Shown one piece after another: positions 1 to 9,455 of a stretch of 64,000 nucleotides of DNA (positions are counted from its first letter, which is position 1; every line of letters starts with the position of its first letter). The notes below the pieces were generated by a model, which saw only the letters and a program-made list of their open reading frames with translations, had not been told where the DNA came from and searched no databases. Source of the DNA: a virus. The stretch is from positions 1 to 64,000 of IMG/VR virus record IMGVR_UViG_3300042379_000363. The stretch is one strand, 5' to 3'. The translations under genes were made by a program, and so were the position numbers.

Positions 1-251
1 CTGTAAATATTGTTGCTCCCGTTACTGTTCCTCCTGATAATGGTAAGAAAGGTGTTGCAGGCAAATTTTGATATGTTGTTGCGGAAATTGTGTTTGCAGT
101 TAAACCATCTGTAAATATTGTTGCTCCGGTCACTGTTCCTCCTGATAATGGTAAGAAAGGTGTTGCAGGCAAATTTTGATATGTTGTTGCCGATATTGTG
201 TTTGCAGTTAAACCATCTGTAAATATTGTTGCTCCCGTTACTGTTCCTCCG
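1..251 (-). repeat. 108-bp tandem coding repeat in fibre gene
   Basis: Two full units (1-108 and 109-216) and a third that diverges near 250. The units are almost identical at DNA level (gcggaaattg versus gccgatattg is one of few differences) and encode 36 residues each. The array probably continues past the left edge. Confidence 0.9.
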
Positions 252-802
252 GTAAATGTTTGAAGAACTCTCCAAGAAGCGTTTGTATCGTCATAACCAT
301 TAATACCTGATATTGTTGATGCCGTCCAAGCATTAATTAACACAATACCTTCAGGTGAGTTATTTTTAACCGTTGTTCCAAAATTTGATATAACTACTGT
401 AGAACCCCCCGGACCTGTTGCTCCGGTAGCGTTGTTCCATAACGTATCATAATTATCAATATTGTATTGATATATTTTTTTGGTTTCATAAACATAAACT
501 AACATCCCTAATTTTCTTCTACCTGAAGAAATGTTGTCAGAATTTAATGTTAACACATTAGGTGAAAAAATTTGACCCGTCCCAATTTGTAACTGAACCG
601 GAATCGTATTACCGGAATATTCAACTAAACCTTGATAACCGTTAGGGATTATGTAATCTAAATCGGTTAAATTGTAAACTTCCATATACCCCCCTGTTTG
701 AAGGATACTGAAATTTGTTCCAAATGTTGCGTTATTACGAACAGAAGGATTACCTAATGATTTTATAGGTGAAACTGGTATGTTATTTAAAAAATTACTC
801 AT
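1..802 (-). CDS. Tail-fibre-like protein, N-terminal part (cut by window edge)
   Basis: Reading starts at ATG 802 and stays open to the left edge, so about 267 N-terminal residues are seen and the C-terminus is missing. The first 160 residues are a non-repetitive head with a short Gly-rich ATGATGPGG segment that recalls the collagen-like joints of phage fibres. After it come near-identical 36-residue repeats (108 bp each) containing TISATTYQNLPA and FLPLSGGTVTGAT. Repeats of this sort are common in long trimeric fibre shafts. It lies immediately downstream of another surface-protein gene with one base between them, so the two are probably co-transcribed and the product probably sits on the virion. 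The receptor-binding end is not visible. Fibre assignment is by repeat character and context, not by a named family. Confidence 0.75.
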   Translation of the reverse strand, partial: MSNFLNNIPVSPIKSLGNPSVRNNATFGTNFSILQTGGYMEVYNLTDLDYIIPNGYQGLVEYSGNTIPVQLQIGTGQIFSPNVLTLNSDNISSGRRKLGMLVYVYETKKIYQYNIDNYDTLWNNATGATGPGGSTVVISNFGTTVKNNSPEGIVLINAWTASTISGINGYDDTNASWRVLQTFTGGTVTGATIFTDGLTANTISATTYQNLPATPFLPLSGGTVTGATIFTDGLTANTISATTYQNLPATPFLPLSGGTVTGATIFT

Positions 803-803
803 A

Positions 804-1871
804 TTATTGTGTTATGGTATTACCTCTAAAATAAATATTATTGTTATCGGTAATGTTAAATATTATGTTAGGATATGTTGTATAAACTCGGTATGTTGTT
901 TGTGGAATTGTTGTTCCGGTGTAGGTAAATGTATATGTGTTAATTGCATCTTCAGTATATATATTTGTTAATAAATTAGAATCATTACTTTCATTAAAAT
1001 CAATAATTGTTTGTCTTCCATTATTAGTTAATGAAATTGGGATAATCCAAATATACCACCCTAAACCACCAACATAACCTTGCAACACTTCGGTTGTTAA
1101 GAAATTATAGGCAACTATTGGGTTACCAAAACTATCGAGCCCTCCTGAAATTTGAGGAACCGTTTGACTAATTATTGGTGGGAACTCACCACTAGTCCAA
1201 CCACTGAAATCAACATATTTGTTCATATCAATATTAAATTGTGTTTGGTCTTGTGTTGGTTGTGTATTGTTTGTAAAACCAAAGAAATTAGAACCACTAT
1301 CATACATCCATTGACCAATACTTTCAGACCCACTTACAGGTTCAATAAATAACTTAGCATAATATACCGGAGTTGGTGTTAATGTTGGTGTTGGTGTATT
1401 TGTCGGAGTGTGTGTATTGGTTGGTGTTTGTGTTGGTGTTGGTGGTATTGGGGCGTAACATCCACATGGGTTCGTACAAGTCTCCGTAGGTGTTATTGTT
1501 GGGGTCGGTGTGGTAGTTGGTGTAGTGGTGGTTGTTGGTGTTTGTGTAGGAACTTTACAAGGGTTGAAAGAAGGAGTTGGGGTTAGTGTTGGTGTAGCTG
1601 TCGGTGTTTGAGTGTTTGTAACAGTCGGTGTTGGTGTTGGTGTAGGAGTAGGAACCGGAACATTCATAATAACAGGACAATCCGCCCCCTCAACTAATAT
1701 AGTGTAAACACCATATACATTACGAGGTGGTGTTAATAATGACGGATTAAACACATAAGGTAATATTTGATTACCTAAATTTATAACCACATTAACACCG
1801 TTAGGTTTAAACAAAATATTTGCAACCTCCCCACTATAATTTATACTTTGTATCGTTATTGTATTTGACAT
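804..1871 (-). CDS. Virion surface protein: adaptor-like N-domain plus Pro-Thr linkers
   Basis: 355 residues. The first 65 or so form a small beta-rich domain (SINYSGEVANILFKP, then INLGNQILPY and YGVYTILV) also found at the start of four other proteins encoded at 44014-51999. It is followed by TPTPT-type linkers (roughly residues 72-170), a CTNPCGCYAP cysteine cluster, and a C-terminal globular domain of about 185 residues with no family I recognise. The shared N-domain suggests a common docking site on the particle, with the linker holding out a variable C-terminal head. The gene sits between two fibre-like genes on the same strand. No Shine-Dalgarno is seen; the start region is A-rich. Function in detail is unknown. 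Confidence 0.8.
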   Translation of the reverse strand: MSNTITIQSINYSGEVANILFKPNGVNVVINLGNQILPYVFNPSLLTPPRNVYGVYTILVEGADCPVIMNVPVPTPTPTPTPTVTNTQTPTATPTLTPTPSFNPCKVPTQTPTTTTTPTTTPTPTITPTETCTNPCGCYAPIPPTPTQTPTNTHTPTNTPTPTLTPTPVYYAKLFIEPVSGSESIGQWMYDSGSNFFGFTNNTQPTQDQTQFNIDMNKYVDFSGWTSGEFPPIISQTVPQISGGLDSFGNPIVAYNFLTTEVLQGYVGGLGWYIWIIPISLTNNGRQTIIDFNESNDSNLLTNIYTEDAINTYTFTYTGTTIPQTTYRVYTTYPNIIFNITDNNNIYFRGNTITQ

Positions 1872-1885
1872 ATTTTATTTTTTTG

Positions 1886-4800
1886 TTAACCTGTTATTAA
1901 TACCCTTAAATTATCAAATTGTAAATTTTGATTTGCCCCTGTTGAATAGTTAAAGAACACACCAAATGAACTCATTAATGATGAGGTATACGTACTATCA
2001 ACCACACTACCAATTAACGTACTTACAGTTGTTGGGTCACCCCAAGCAACAGCACCATCATCTCTAAAATAATATGTCCAAGTATTTGTTGCCGGAGCGT
2101 ATACAATTCTCGCACTAACATAATTAGTGTTTGCCGCGAAAACACCTCCCGTAATTATGGTGGTTTGTGTTCCCGCTAAACCACCGGTATATCTAACAAA
2201 TCTCCAGTTTCTTGTTCCCCCACTACCATAAACTAATGCGTATCCGTTACCGGCATTTTGAAGGTTAGTTGTTGTACTTGCTAATACAACTGCTCCTCCG
2301 TATGACGACGCAAGAAATCCTGAGAATATGGAGTTTCTATTTGTTCTTAAATTAAACGACCATTCAAGTGTTCCACTATTACTCGACAATGTTGGGTTAA
2401 ATGGTGAACCAAATCCTGAAAGAGGTACTGTGGTATATGACTGTCCCGCAGTACCACCGTTTGCAATATTTACATAAGTTGATGCCGATATTGTTGCATT
2501 ACCCGTACCAGTATTTGTGTTTGTATAAACTAAAGATGGTGTTCCACCCGGAGATAATGTGGCTCTATTATAATCATCAGTAAATGCTGAAAAAACAGTC
2601 GGTGTTGAAGCCGATGTTGGTGTAGGTGTTTGTGTTGGTGTAGGTGTGTTGGTTAATGTTGTTGTTGGTGTTTGAGTCGGTGTTTCAGTTAATGTTGGTG
2701 TTGGTGTAGGGGTTTCCGTATTAGTTGGTGTTGGTGTAGGGGTTTCCGTATTAGTTGGTGTTGGTGTTGGAACAATAAATATACCACCATCTGTTATTGT
2801 CCAAGCATAACCTCCACTTCCGGTTGAACCTGTAAGGATAGCTTTTCCTGAGGAACCTGTTGATGTATAATTGGCTGAACCAAAATTAATTGTTACTCCT
2901 GTTTTTGGGTTTTTTGTGGACCATCCATTATAAATAGAATCTAAATTTGTTGTCGAGAATGTTGCTGGTGTTTTTCCTAACATAAAATTAGTAAAATCGG
3001 TTACACCTGAAATATTCCAATTTCCAATATCTTGGTTAAATTGTGAATCACTAAACATTTGGTACATATTATCAACTTTTGAAACATTCCAACTCGAGAT
3101 ATCTTGGTTAAATTGTGAATTTTGAAACATAGCTCTCATATTAGTAACACCCGAAACATTCCAATTATTTATAGGTTGATTAAATTGTGACCCATAAAAC
3201 ATTTGTTGAGTGGAAACAACTTTTGAAACATTCCATCCTGACAATGGTTGATTAAATTGTGAATCTTGAAACGCTGCTACCATATTAGTAACCTTTGATA
3301 CATTCCAATTTCCAATAGGTTGGTTAAATATTGAATTACCAAACGTAAAAAACATACTTGTTACATTTGAAACATTCCATCCCGATAATGATTGATTAAA
3401 TGAGGTGTTACCATTAAACATCGCACTAATACTAGTTATACCGGACATATTCCAATTCTCAATTGGTTGGTTAAATGTACCACTATCAAACATACCCTGT
3501 ACACTAATAACTTTTGAAATGTCCCAATTTCCTATTGGCTGATTAAATTGTGACCCTTTAAATATTTGTTGTAAATTAACATTTGAAATATTCCATCCGG
3601 ATAATGGTTGGTTAAATTGACTACCATCAAACATATTTTGCATATCGGTTACACCTGAAACGTTCCAATTTCCAATAGGTTGGTTAAACTGACTATTTTG
3701 AAACATTGAACGCATACTTTGAACTTTTGAAATATCCCAATTAGCGATTGGTTGATTAAATGGTCCATTAGAACTTGAAAACATTCGCTCCATAGTTGTT
3801 ACATTTGAAACGTTCCAACCACTAATATCACTATTAAATTGAGTGTTAAAAAACATACCATACATACTTGTAATACCAGAAACATTCCAATTATTTACAT
3901 TATTTATTGTTGATAAATTGTTACAACTAGTAAACATTCCTTGTAAACTTGTTATACCACTTAAATTTAATGTATCACTAACATTTGTTAATGACAAATT
4001 ACTACAATTACTAAATTGACTAGTGGTTCCAACACCTAAATTAAAATAAGGTCCCCACTGTAATATTTCGTAAATATTACCATAACTTCCAAAGTAATTA
4101 CCGAAACTAAATTTATTAATTAAACCATATATAGTCACAGTATAGTATCCCGGTGTTGTATATGTGTGAGTTTTATTTGCATTTGTGTTTGCTGAGGTAC
4201 TTCCGTCCCCCCAATCTATAGTTCCTGAATATGTTCCTAAAGATGAATAAGGTAATATTATTGATTCTGAAGCGGATGTTGTTCTCCAAACAGAAACAAA
4301 TGGTGGTGGTGGTGTTGATGATGGGGTTACTGTTTGTGTTGGTGTAGGTGTTTGAGTCGGTGTTTCAGTTAATGTTGTTGTTGGTGTTGGTGTATTTGTT
4401 GGGGTTTCAGTTGGTGTATTTGTTGGTGTTTCTGTATTAGTTGGTGTTGGGGTTTGTGTCGGAGTTTGCGTAGGTGTTTCTGTGTTAGTTGGTGTTTGAG
4501 TAGGTGTATTTGTTGGAGTTTCAGTTGGTGTTTGAGTCATTGTTGGTGTTGGGTTTGGTTGTGGGCAAACATTAATATTTACCACTTCTCCTATATTGTT
4601 TACATAAAAATAACCATCATAAAAGTTATAATATCCTTGAGAAAGGAGTGCTCCTCTATTATTTGTATATATTATACATCCTACTGTTATTGCAGCTAAA
4701 CATGCTGCAGAGGTGTAGGAAGTAATAGGTGTAGGAAGAACAGATGGTGTACAAGGAGTACCAAGCCCCCACGAAGATAGATTAATTGTAACTAAAGATG

Positions 4801-7800
4801 GTGGTGTTGGAGTAGGTGTTGAGGTTGATGTCAAAGTAGGTGTTGGTGTAGGTTGTGGGCATACATCTATATTTAATACTAACCCTTCCTTATCGATATA
4901 CAATAGTCCTGGTGTTCCATCCCATCTATTGTAATATCCTTTCTCAGCATTTTCTGTTCCTTCTGAATCAAGATACAAGTGACATCCAACAGTAATAAAA
5001 TCAACACACGATTGTTCTGTATATAAAGTAATTAAACCTAATAAACAAGAAGTCTCACAAGGTATGCAACCTTCATAAGAAAATAAACCTTGTATTAAAA
5101 CTAATGGTATAATTGGTGTAGGGGTCGGAGTTGGTGTTAAGGTATTTGTTGGAGTATTAGTTGGAGTTTCTGTAATAGTCGGAGTTGGAGTGTTTGTCGG
5201 AGTTTCAGTTAAGGTTTGAGTTGGTGTTTCAGTTGGAGTATTAGTCGGAGTTAAGGTTTGTGTTGGTGTTATGGTATTAGTCGGAGTTAAGGTTTGTGTT
5301 GGTGTTATGGTATTAGTTGGAGTTACGGTATTAGTTGGTGTTATGGTATTAGTTGGAGTTACGGTATTAGTTGGTGTTGGGGTTGGTGTTGGTTGGATTA
5401 AAATTATTTCCCACGTACTTCCATTCGGAGTTCCCGATAATTGACTAAAAAATGGTTCCCCATTATAGTTGTTATAATCTTCATTTATTGTAACAATAGT
5501 TTGTCCTGATAAATCCCCTAAACTAACCGTAACACCAGTAAATATTGTAATCGGAGTCCCACTATAGACATTTAGAACATTTTCAAAAGTAACATTTATT
5601 TCTTCACTATATGAACGGTTCAATACTAATCTATAATACGCAATTATAGAACCCGGTGTATATTCCACGAAAAGGGTTAAATTTAATGGTTCTGATGTGG
5701 GTGTTGGTGTTTGAGTATTGGTAGGTGTTGGAGTAGGACCATTAATCACATATGTAAAATCATCAACCGGACAGAAATTTTCACCACAATCAGGGCAATC
5801 AGGATTAAACATATCAAACGTATCTTTTAATAATTTAAAATTATGTTTAACTTCGTCTGATGATAATGGCTCCACATACATTCTGAATTGAGATATACCC
5901 CCATCAAATGTTCCACCAAAATTTTGTTCTAATAATATATCAGTCGTTAATCCACTAAACGTTGTTCCTAACAAATCGTTAGTTGGTAAACATTCCGGGT
6001 CTTGGATATAAGTTGTTCCGGTAATTGCCGAGAAAGTTAAATTTTCTCTTAAACCTTGGGTTCCACCACCCCACGAAATATTATAAGGAACACCGACTTG
6101 TTTTTCCTTATCTGTGGATAATGCTCTTGGGATAATTTCCTCAATATCTTGAAATGTGTGGAATATTCTTCCATTAATGTATATTTTTAATCTTCCTTTT
6201 CTAAAATCCTTATCAATCAACCATTTCTCATTTAGATTAACCAAATCAATTTGTTGTGGGTCAGTCCCACAAGTTTGTGTATATGGAACAGTGATTAACT
6301 CTTTTGAGTTATTTGCTAATCCATCTAAATATTTTTTCTCCGTGATATCTCCAATACCCCCTCTATACCATAAGTCACAAGTGTCTAACCAAGTATATCT
6401 CTCCCAAACGGCTGTAATATGAAACCAATGTTCCATATCTAAATAACTTGGATTAACTTCTAAACAATAAGGATAAATTGGTGGTGTACAATAATTGTCT
6501 ATAGTGTATCCTGTTGTGTAAGTAATTCCTGTTGTTGAACAACTTCCACTAGTCTCACATCCTCCGGTAAATCTTAGTAATCTAACACCAATTTGAGGGT
6601 TATGTGGGTCACCACATAATTTAAATGATAATGCGTTTGACATTGAATCAAACAATGGGTCACTCTCACAAGTATTCTCAACTGAACCCGGAGTTACATT
6701 ACAATTATCACAAGTTTGACAATCGTTACAAGATATACATTGTACACAAGTACATCCCGCAGTACAAGCCGTGATTGGTTCGCAATTTGAAGGGACCGGT
6801 ATCGGAGTTGGTGTTGGAGTTGGTGTTGGTGTAGGTAATGGACAATCGTGTATTTTATATTCCCAACCACAACTAATACAACCATCACAATCCGCTTTAG
6901 TTGGTCTAGGTGGATAAACATAGATACATCTACTATTAACAACAGAATTATTACAACAAGCACAAGTTGTTAAACCTGTGACCTCTGAGGTAACTCTAGT
7001 GTAACCGGTAAAACATCTTGGGTGTCCGTCGGCGTAATGATAGAATTTATTTTCAGCACGAGCCCCAAAGTAAAAGAATATATCTTTGTTGTTTGGGTAA
7101 ATCTCATTTAAGGTTGTTTCACCTAACGATGGAGTATATTCGTTAATTAATCTTGGTTTTAACAACATTTCAACCGACCATCCTTTATTCATTCTTTCAG
7201 GAAAAATGTTATAGTCATAACCAAATAATCTATAGAACCCTTGATAGAATCCACCATAAAGTTCGTGGTATCTACCTACACTATCATTTTTACTAACAAC
7301 CTCATATAATATTGTGTCATTAAAACCTGAGAATCTAACATTAGAACTAGTGTATCCTGTAACTTGAAATAACTTTAATCGTCTATCAAAAGACAATCTA
7401 TTGAATTTGGTGTAATCATTAATACCGTTTGTAAATGTGATTGACTGTCCCGTCATTGATTCCACCAACCCATTGTCAATCCCGGTTAAACCAATATCAC
7501 AAGATGTATTAGCGGTTAAACAAAATAAATCAACATTATCAGGGTTGTAATAGTTTTTAGAAACAAAAAGATTATTGAAGTTATAGTTTTTATAGTATAA
7601 ATCAATTTGTTGTGCAGAAATTGGGTTATTAATATCAAAATTAATAGGTAATTTATTACCATATGTCTCGGCAATTAAATAAGGGGAAAAAACAACCTCT
7701 TCTTTATAGTTTCTTTCATCAGTAGATAATGATATATCACTAACGTCTAACGCTAATTTTACACCCCAATTTGGTTTCGGAAATTGATTTATATTTTGAC

Positions 7801-7804
7801 TCAC
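1886..7804 (-). CDS. Giant virion surface protein: LamG-like region, Pro-Thr linkers, PKD-like and BspA-type repeats
   Basis: 1972 residues, GTG start at 7804. In order: a unique N-terminal region; a LamG/concanavalin-like region ending near residue 700 (GRLKIYINGRIFHTF, GGISQFRMYVEPLSSDE) that holds a Cys-rich insert (CTCVQCISCNDCQTCDNC); a small domain flanked by TPT linkers; two related Cys-containing modules (each with VGC and YYN signatures); a PKD-like domain (GTIDWGDGS); about 13 BspA/DUF285-type 26-residue repeats (FNQPIGNWNVSGVTDM type) with a C-terminal cap; another TPT linker; and a C-terminal jelly-roll-like domain of about 200 residues. The mosaic suggests a long adhesin-like fibre for glycan or surface binding. 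BspA-type repeats are known from bacterial surface proteins. A TATTTATC element lies 12 bases upstream of the GTG. The exact ligand cannot be inferred. Confidence 0.85.
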   Translation of the reverse strand: MSQNINQFPKPNWGVKLALDVSDISLSTDERNYKEEVVFSPYLIAETYGNKLPINFDINNPISAQQIDLYYKNYNFNNLFVSKNYYNPDNVDLFCLTANTSCDIGLTGIDNGLVESMTGQSITFTNGINDYTKFNRLSFDRRLKLFQVTGYTSSNVRFSGFNDTILYEVVSKNDSVGRYHELYGGFYQGFYRLFGYDYNIFPERMNKGWSVEMLLKPRLINEYTPSLGETTLNEIYPNNKDIFFYFGARAENKFYHYADGHPRCFTGYTRVTSEVTGLTTCACCNNSVVNSRCIYVYPPRPTKADCDGCISCGWEYKIHDCPLPTPTPTPTPTPIPVPSNCEPITACTAGCTCVQCISCNDCQTCDNCNVTPGSVENTCESDPLFDSMSNALSFKLCGDPHNPQIGVRLLRFTGGCETSGSCSTTGITYTTGYTIDNYCTPPIYPYCLEVNPSYLDMEHWFHITAVWERYTWLDTCDLWYRGGIGDITEKKYLDGLANNSKELITVPYTQTCGTDPQQIDLVNLNEKWLIDKDFRKGRLKIYINGRIFHTFQDIEEIIPRALSTDKEKQVGVPYNISWGGGTQGLRENLTFSAITGTTYIQDPECLPTNDLLGTTFSGLTTDILLEQNFGGTFDGGISQFRMYVEPLSSDEVKHNFKLLKDTFDMFNPDCPDCGENFCPVDDFTYVINGPTPTPTNTQTPTPTSEPLNLTLFVEYTPGSIIAYYRLVLNRSYSEEINVTFENVLNVYSGTPITIFTGVTVSLGDLSGQTIVTINEDYNNYNGEPFFSQLSGTPNGSTWEIILIQPTPTPTPTNTVTPTNTITPTNTVTPTNTITPTQTLTPTNTITPTQTLTPTNTPTETPTQTLTETPTNTPTPTITETPTNTPTNTLTPTPTPTPIIPLVLIQGLFSYEGCIPCETSCLLGLITLYTEQSCVDFITVGCHLYLDSEGTENAEKGYYNRWDGTPGLLYIDKEGLVLNIDVCPQPTPTPTLTSTSTPTPTPPSLVTINLSSWGLGTPCTPSVLPTPITSYTSAACLAAITVGCIIYTNNRGALLSQGYYNFYDGYFYVNNIGEVVNINVCPQPNPTPTMTQTPTETPTNTPTQTPTNTETPTQTPTQTPTPTNTETPTNTPTETPTNTPTPTTTLTETPTQTPTPTQTVTPSSTPPPPFVSVWRTTSASESIILPYSSLGTYSGTIDWGDGSTSANTNANKTHTYTTPGYYTVTIYGLINKFSFGNYFGSYGNIYEILQWGPYFNLGVGTTSQFSNCSNLSLTNVSDTLNLSGITSLQGMFTSCNNLSTINNVNNWNVSGITSMYGMFFNTQFNSDISGWNVSNVTTMERMFSSSNGPFNQPIANWDISKVQSMRSMFQNSQFNQPIGNWNVSGVTDMQNMFDGSQFNQPLSGWNISNVNLQQIFKGSQFNQPIGNWDISKVISVQGMFDSGTFNQPIENWNMSGITSISAMFNGNTSFNQSLSGWNVSNVTSMFFTFGNSIFNQPIGNWNVSKVTNMVAAFQDSQFNQPLSGWNVSKVVSTQQMFYGSQFNQPINNWNVSGVTNMRAMFQNSQFNQDISSWNVSKVDNMYQMFSDSQFNQDIGNWNISGVTDFTNFMLGKTPATFSTTNLDSIYNGWSTKNPKTGVTINFGSANYTSTGSSGKAILTGSTGSGGYAWTITDGGIFIVPTPTPTNTETPTPTPTNTETPTPTPTLTETPTQTPTTTLTNTPTPTQTPTPTSASTPTVFSAFTDDYNRATLSPGGTPSLVYTNTNTGTGNATISASTYVNIANGGTAGQSYTTVPLSGFGSPFNPTLSSNSGTLEWSFNLRTNRNSIFSGFLASSYGGAVVLASTTTNLQNAGNGYALVYGSGGTRNWRFVRYTGGLAGTQTTIITGGVFAANTNYVSARIVYAPATNTWTYYFRDDGAVAWGDPTTVSTLIGSVVDSTYTSSLMSSFGVFFNYSTGANQNLQFDNLRVLITG
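2600..2775 (-). repeat. Pro-Thr linker microsatellite
   Basis: Imperfect hexamer array (ggtgtt, ggagtt, ggtgta on the plus strand) encoding TPTPTNTETPT-like linker between the BspA block and the C-terminal domain of the giant surface protein. A 39-bp-scale unit with ggggtttccgtattagtt occurs twice in a row near 2710-2760. Confidence 0.85.
4310..4560 (-). repeat. Pro-Thr linker microsatellite
   Basis: GT-rich imperfect hexamer array on the plus strand, coding for TPTNTETPTQTPT-type linker ahead of the PKD-like domain. Confidence 0.85.
5105..5400 (-). repeat. Pro-Thr linker microsatellite with larger periodic units
   Basis: About 290 bp of hexamer-type repeats. Longer near-identical blocks (ggtgttatggtattagt and ggagttaaggtttgtgt) alternate, coding for TNTITPTQTLTPT periods, a sign of recent internal duplication. 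Confidence 0.85.
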
Positions 7805-7816
7805 AATCTTTTTTAT

Positions 7817-7824
7817 GATAAATA
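7817..7824 (-). promoter_or_regulatory. Putative late-promoter element (TATTTATC, minus sense)
   Basis: 12 bases before the GTG start of the giant surface gene. One of about 17 sense-oriented TATTTAT elements found directly ahead of genes in this window. Confidence 0.5.
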
Positions 7825-7837
7825 GTCAGAAACGAAG

Positions 7838-7845
7838 TATTTATA
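7838..7845 (+). promoter_or_regulatory. Putative late-promoter element (TATTTATA)
   Basis: 14 bases before ATG 7860 and diverging from the element at 7817-7824. Only 55 bases separate the two genes, so both promoters share a compact divergent region. Confidence 0.55.
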
Positions 7846-7859
7846 TATAAAAAGTTGAT

Positions 7860-8693
7860 ATGATTAATTTTAATACCGAATATTTTGGGAACAATTGTTA
7901 CTTCTACATTAAAGATAGAGGTAACAAAATATCCCTTTATTATAATGTGGCGGACACTTTAACGGAATCAAGAAAGTCTGACGATAAACTTGAGTTCGAT
8001 AAAAAAGACGAAAAAAAAGTTAAAGGTGTGGTTTCTTCAGCGTTAAAAACAAAATCAAAAGTTTCTAAAAAAGCTTTAGATAAAAAACTTAAAGGAATTA
8101 AACCCAAAGAAGAAATTGACGAATTTGTTGATGAGGACGGTAATATGTTAGGTTCAAGAATACCAAATCTTAGTCAAGTGTTAACTCCACACAAAACTAT
8201 GGACCAAACCATTGCAATGTCAAGAGCGACAAACGACCCATTAACAAGAGGTTATCGTGTTTATTATGGTGAAAGTAAAGAAGGTTCAGATGAAGTAATT
8301 AATGAAGTTGATTATTCAGAAGCTTTTGGATATGAAGAAACAAAAGATATGGACTTTAAAGATACCGTCAAAACTCTTGAAGAAATGGGTGTTGAGAACG
8401 CAATCGAAAGAGCTAAAGAATTTGGTAAACTACCAAAGGCAAAAAAAGAAGACGGTGAATTAAGACAAAGATTATCAGAAAAGGATACCATAGAAGAACA
8501 ACAGAAAAAAATGATGAAGAAAATGGTTGAGGATATTTTAACCAAAAAATCAAAAGATTCTTCTGATGTTATTAAAAACACCGGTGTTAGTAAAATATTA
8601 AAGAAAAATTTACAAGTAATTAAAAATATTGCAGATAAAGAAGGTATTAGTATCAATACTCTGATAAAAGCGTTAAAATCTTCAGATGAATAG
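7860..8693 (+). CDS. Unknown Lys/Glu-rich protein, possibly virion-associated
   Basis: 277 residues, very rich in Lys, Glu and Asp and predicted largely helical, with no membrane segment, signal peptide or family that I recognise. Residues 55-95 form a Lys-rich stretch, and the C-terminal 70 residues look like a compact helical domain. It opens a five-gene plus-strand run that ends at a terminator at 10549, and its last bases overlap the start of the next gene. The TATTTATA element upstream resembles those before structural genes, which hints at late expression. It could be an internal head or tail-assembly protein; that is inference only. Confidence 0.7.
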   Translation: MINFNTEYFGNNCYFYIKDRGNKISLYYNVADTLTESRKSDDKLEFDKKDEKKVKGVVSSALKTKSKVSKKALDKKLKGIKPKEEIDEFVDEDGNMLGSRIPNLSQVLTPHKTMDQTIAMSRATNDPLTRGYRVYYGESKEGSDEVINEVDYSEAFGYEETKDMDFKDTVKTLEEMGVENAIERAKEFGKLPKAKKEDGELRQRLSEKDTIEEQQKKMMKKMVEDILTKKSKDSSDVIKNTGVSKILKKNLQVIKNIADKEGISINTLIKALKSSDE

Positions 8694-9153
8694 TGATTTA
8701 TACGGAAAGACATATACGGTACCGCAAGACGTTATTGAATATTTAGAACAATGTAATCAAGCTGTTGGGGAAGTTGATGAAACTACCGAAGGTTTTAAAC
8801 GTAATAAAGATTTGCGTGAAAAAGGTGAGGTGACTTATCAACAACTAAAACGAATGAAGAATTGGTTTGATAATTTCAATGGACATCAAGATGAGACTTC
8901 CCATATTTTAAATGGGGGACACTACGTTAAAGATTGGGTGAACAATACCCTAAAAGGAGATAGAGATAGTATTAATACCGGAAAACAATCAAAATCGGAA
9001 GTATTACCAAATCAATACATTAACCCTCACGAAAAAGAAGGGATTAAAGATATGAATAGACCGAATCAAAAACATAGTTCATCAATTAATAAATTTGACA
9101 CCGCTATCACAGAGAGTCTAAAAAGAATAAACGAATTAATACAAAAAATATAA
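8686..9153 (+). CDS. Unknown protein (155 aa)
   Basis: Starts at an ATG inside the last codons of the previous gene (8-base overlap), so the two are translationally coupled. It is a hydrophilic, probably helical protein with an aromatic core segment (MKNWFDNFNGH, HYVKDWVNNTL) and an amphipathic C-terminal helix. No catalytic motif, signal peptide or membrane segment is visible and I do not recognise a family. Its place in a run of small genes next to tail genes suggests a structural or assembly role, but nothing in the sequence proves it. Confidence 0.7.
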   Translation: MNSDLYGKTYTVPQDVIEYLEQCNQAVGEVDETTEGFKRNKDLREKGEVTYQQLKRMKNWFDNFNGHQDETSHILNGGHYVKDWVNNTLKGDRDSINTGKQSKSEVLPNQYINPHEKEGIKDMNRPNQKHSSSINKFDTAITESLKRINELIQKI

Positions 9154-9158
9154 CAATT

Positions 9159-9455
9159 ATGCCAGTAAATGAACCATTAAATTTTGAACAACCATCTAAT
9201 GATTTGTCATCAATTGCCGAGGCTCAAAGAAGATTATTATTTCCAAAAAATGATTTTAAAAAAACAGCAAATGAATACTCCTCAGTTAACCCTGACGCAA
9301 TTGCCGATGGTGATACCGCAGGTAAAGGAACAGGTAACTTTTTAGATGTTTATAATCAACAAGCGGGAGCTATTCAAGATATTCAAGAAAGAAACTCTGA
9401 ATTAGTTATTAATGAGTATAAACCAAATGCACCTTATACAACACCAAGTGCGTAA
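9159..9455 (+). CDS. Unknown small protein (98 aa)
   Basis: 98 residues, hydrophilic, rich in Asn, Ala and Pro, with no recognised domain. The first 40 residues contain a probable helix (SIAEAQRRLLFPKNDF); the rest looks extended. Five bases separate it from the upstream gene, and its stop codon overlaps the next start as TAATG, so it belongs to the 7860-10498 transcription unit. A small virion or assembly component is the likeliest reading. Confidence 0.65.
   Translation: MPVNEPLNFEQPSNDLSSIAEAQRRLLFPKNDFKKTANEYSSVNPDAIADGDTAGKGTGNFLDVYNQQAGAIQDIQERNSELVINEYKPNAPYTTPSA

Noticed and set aside
1-251. CRISPR-like array
   Set aside because: Unit is 108 bp, in frame, coding, and without spacers; it is a fibre repeat. 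The hexamer arrays are also not CRISPR.
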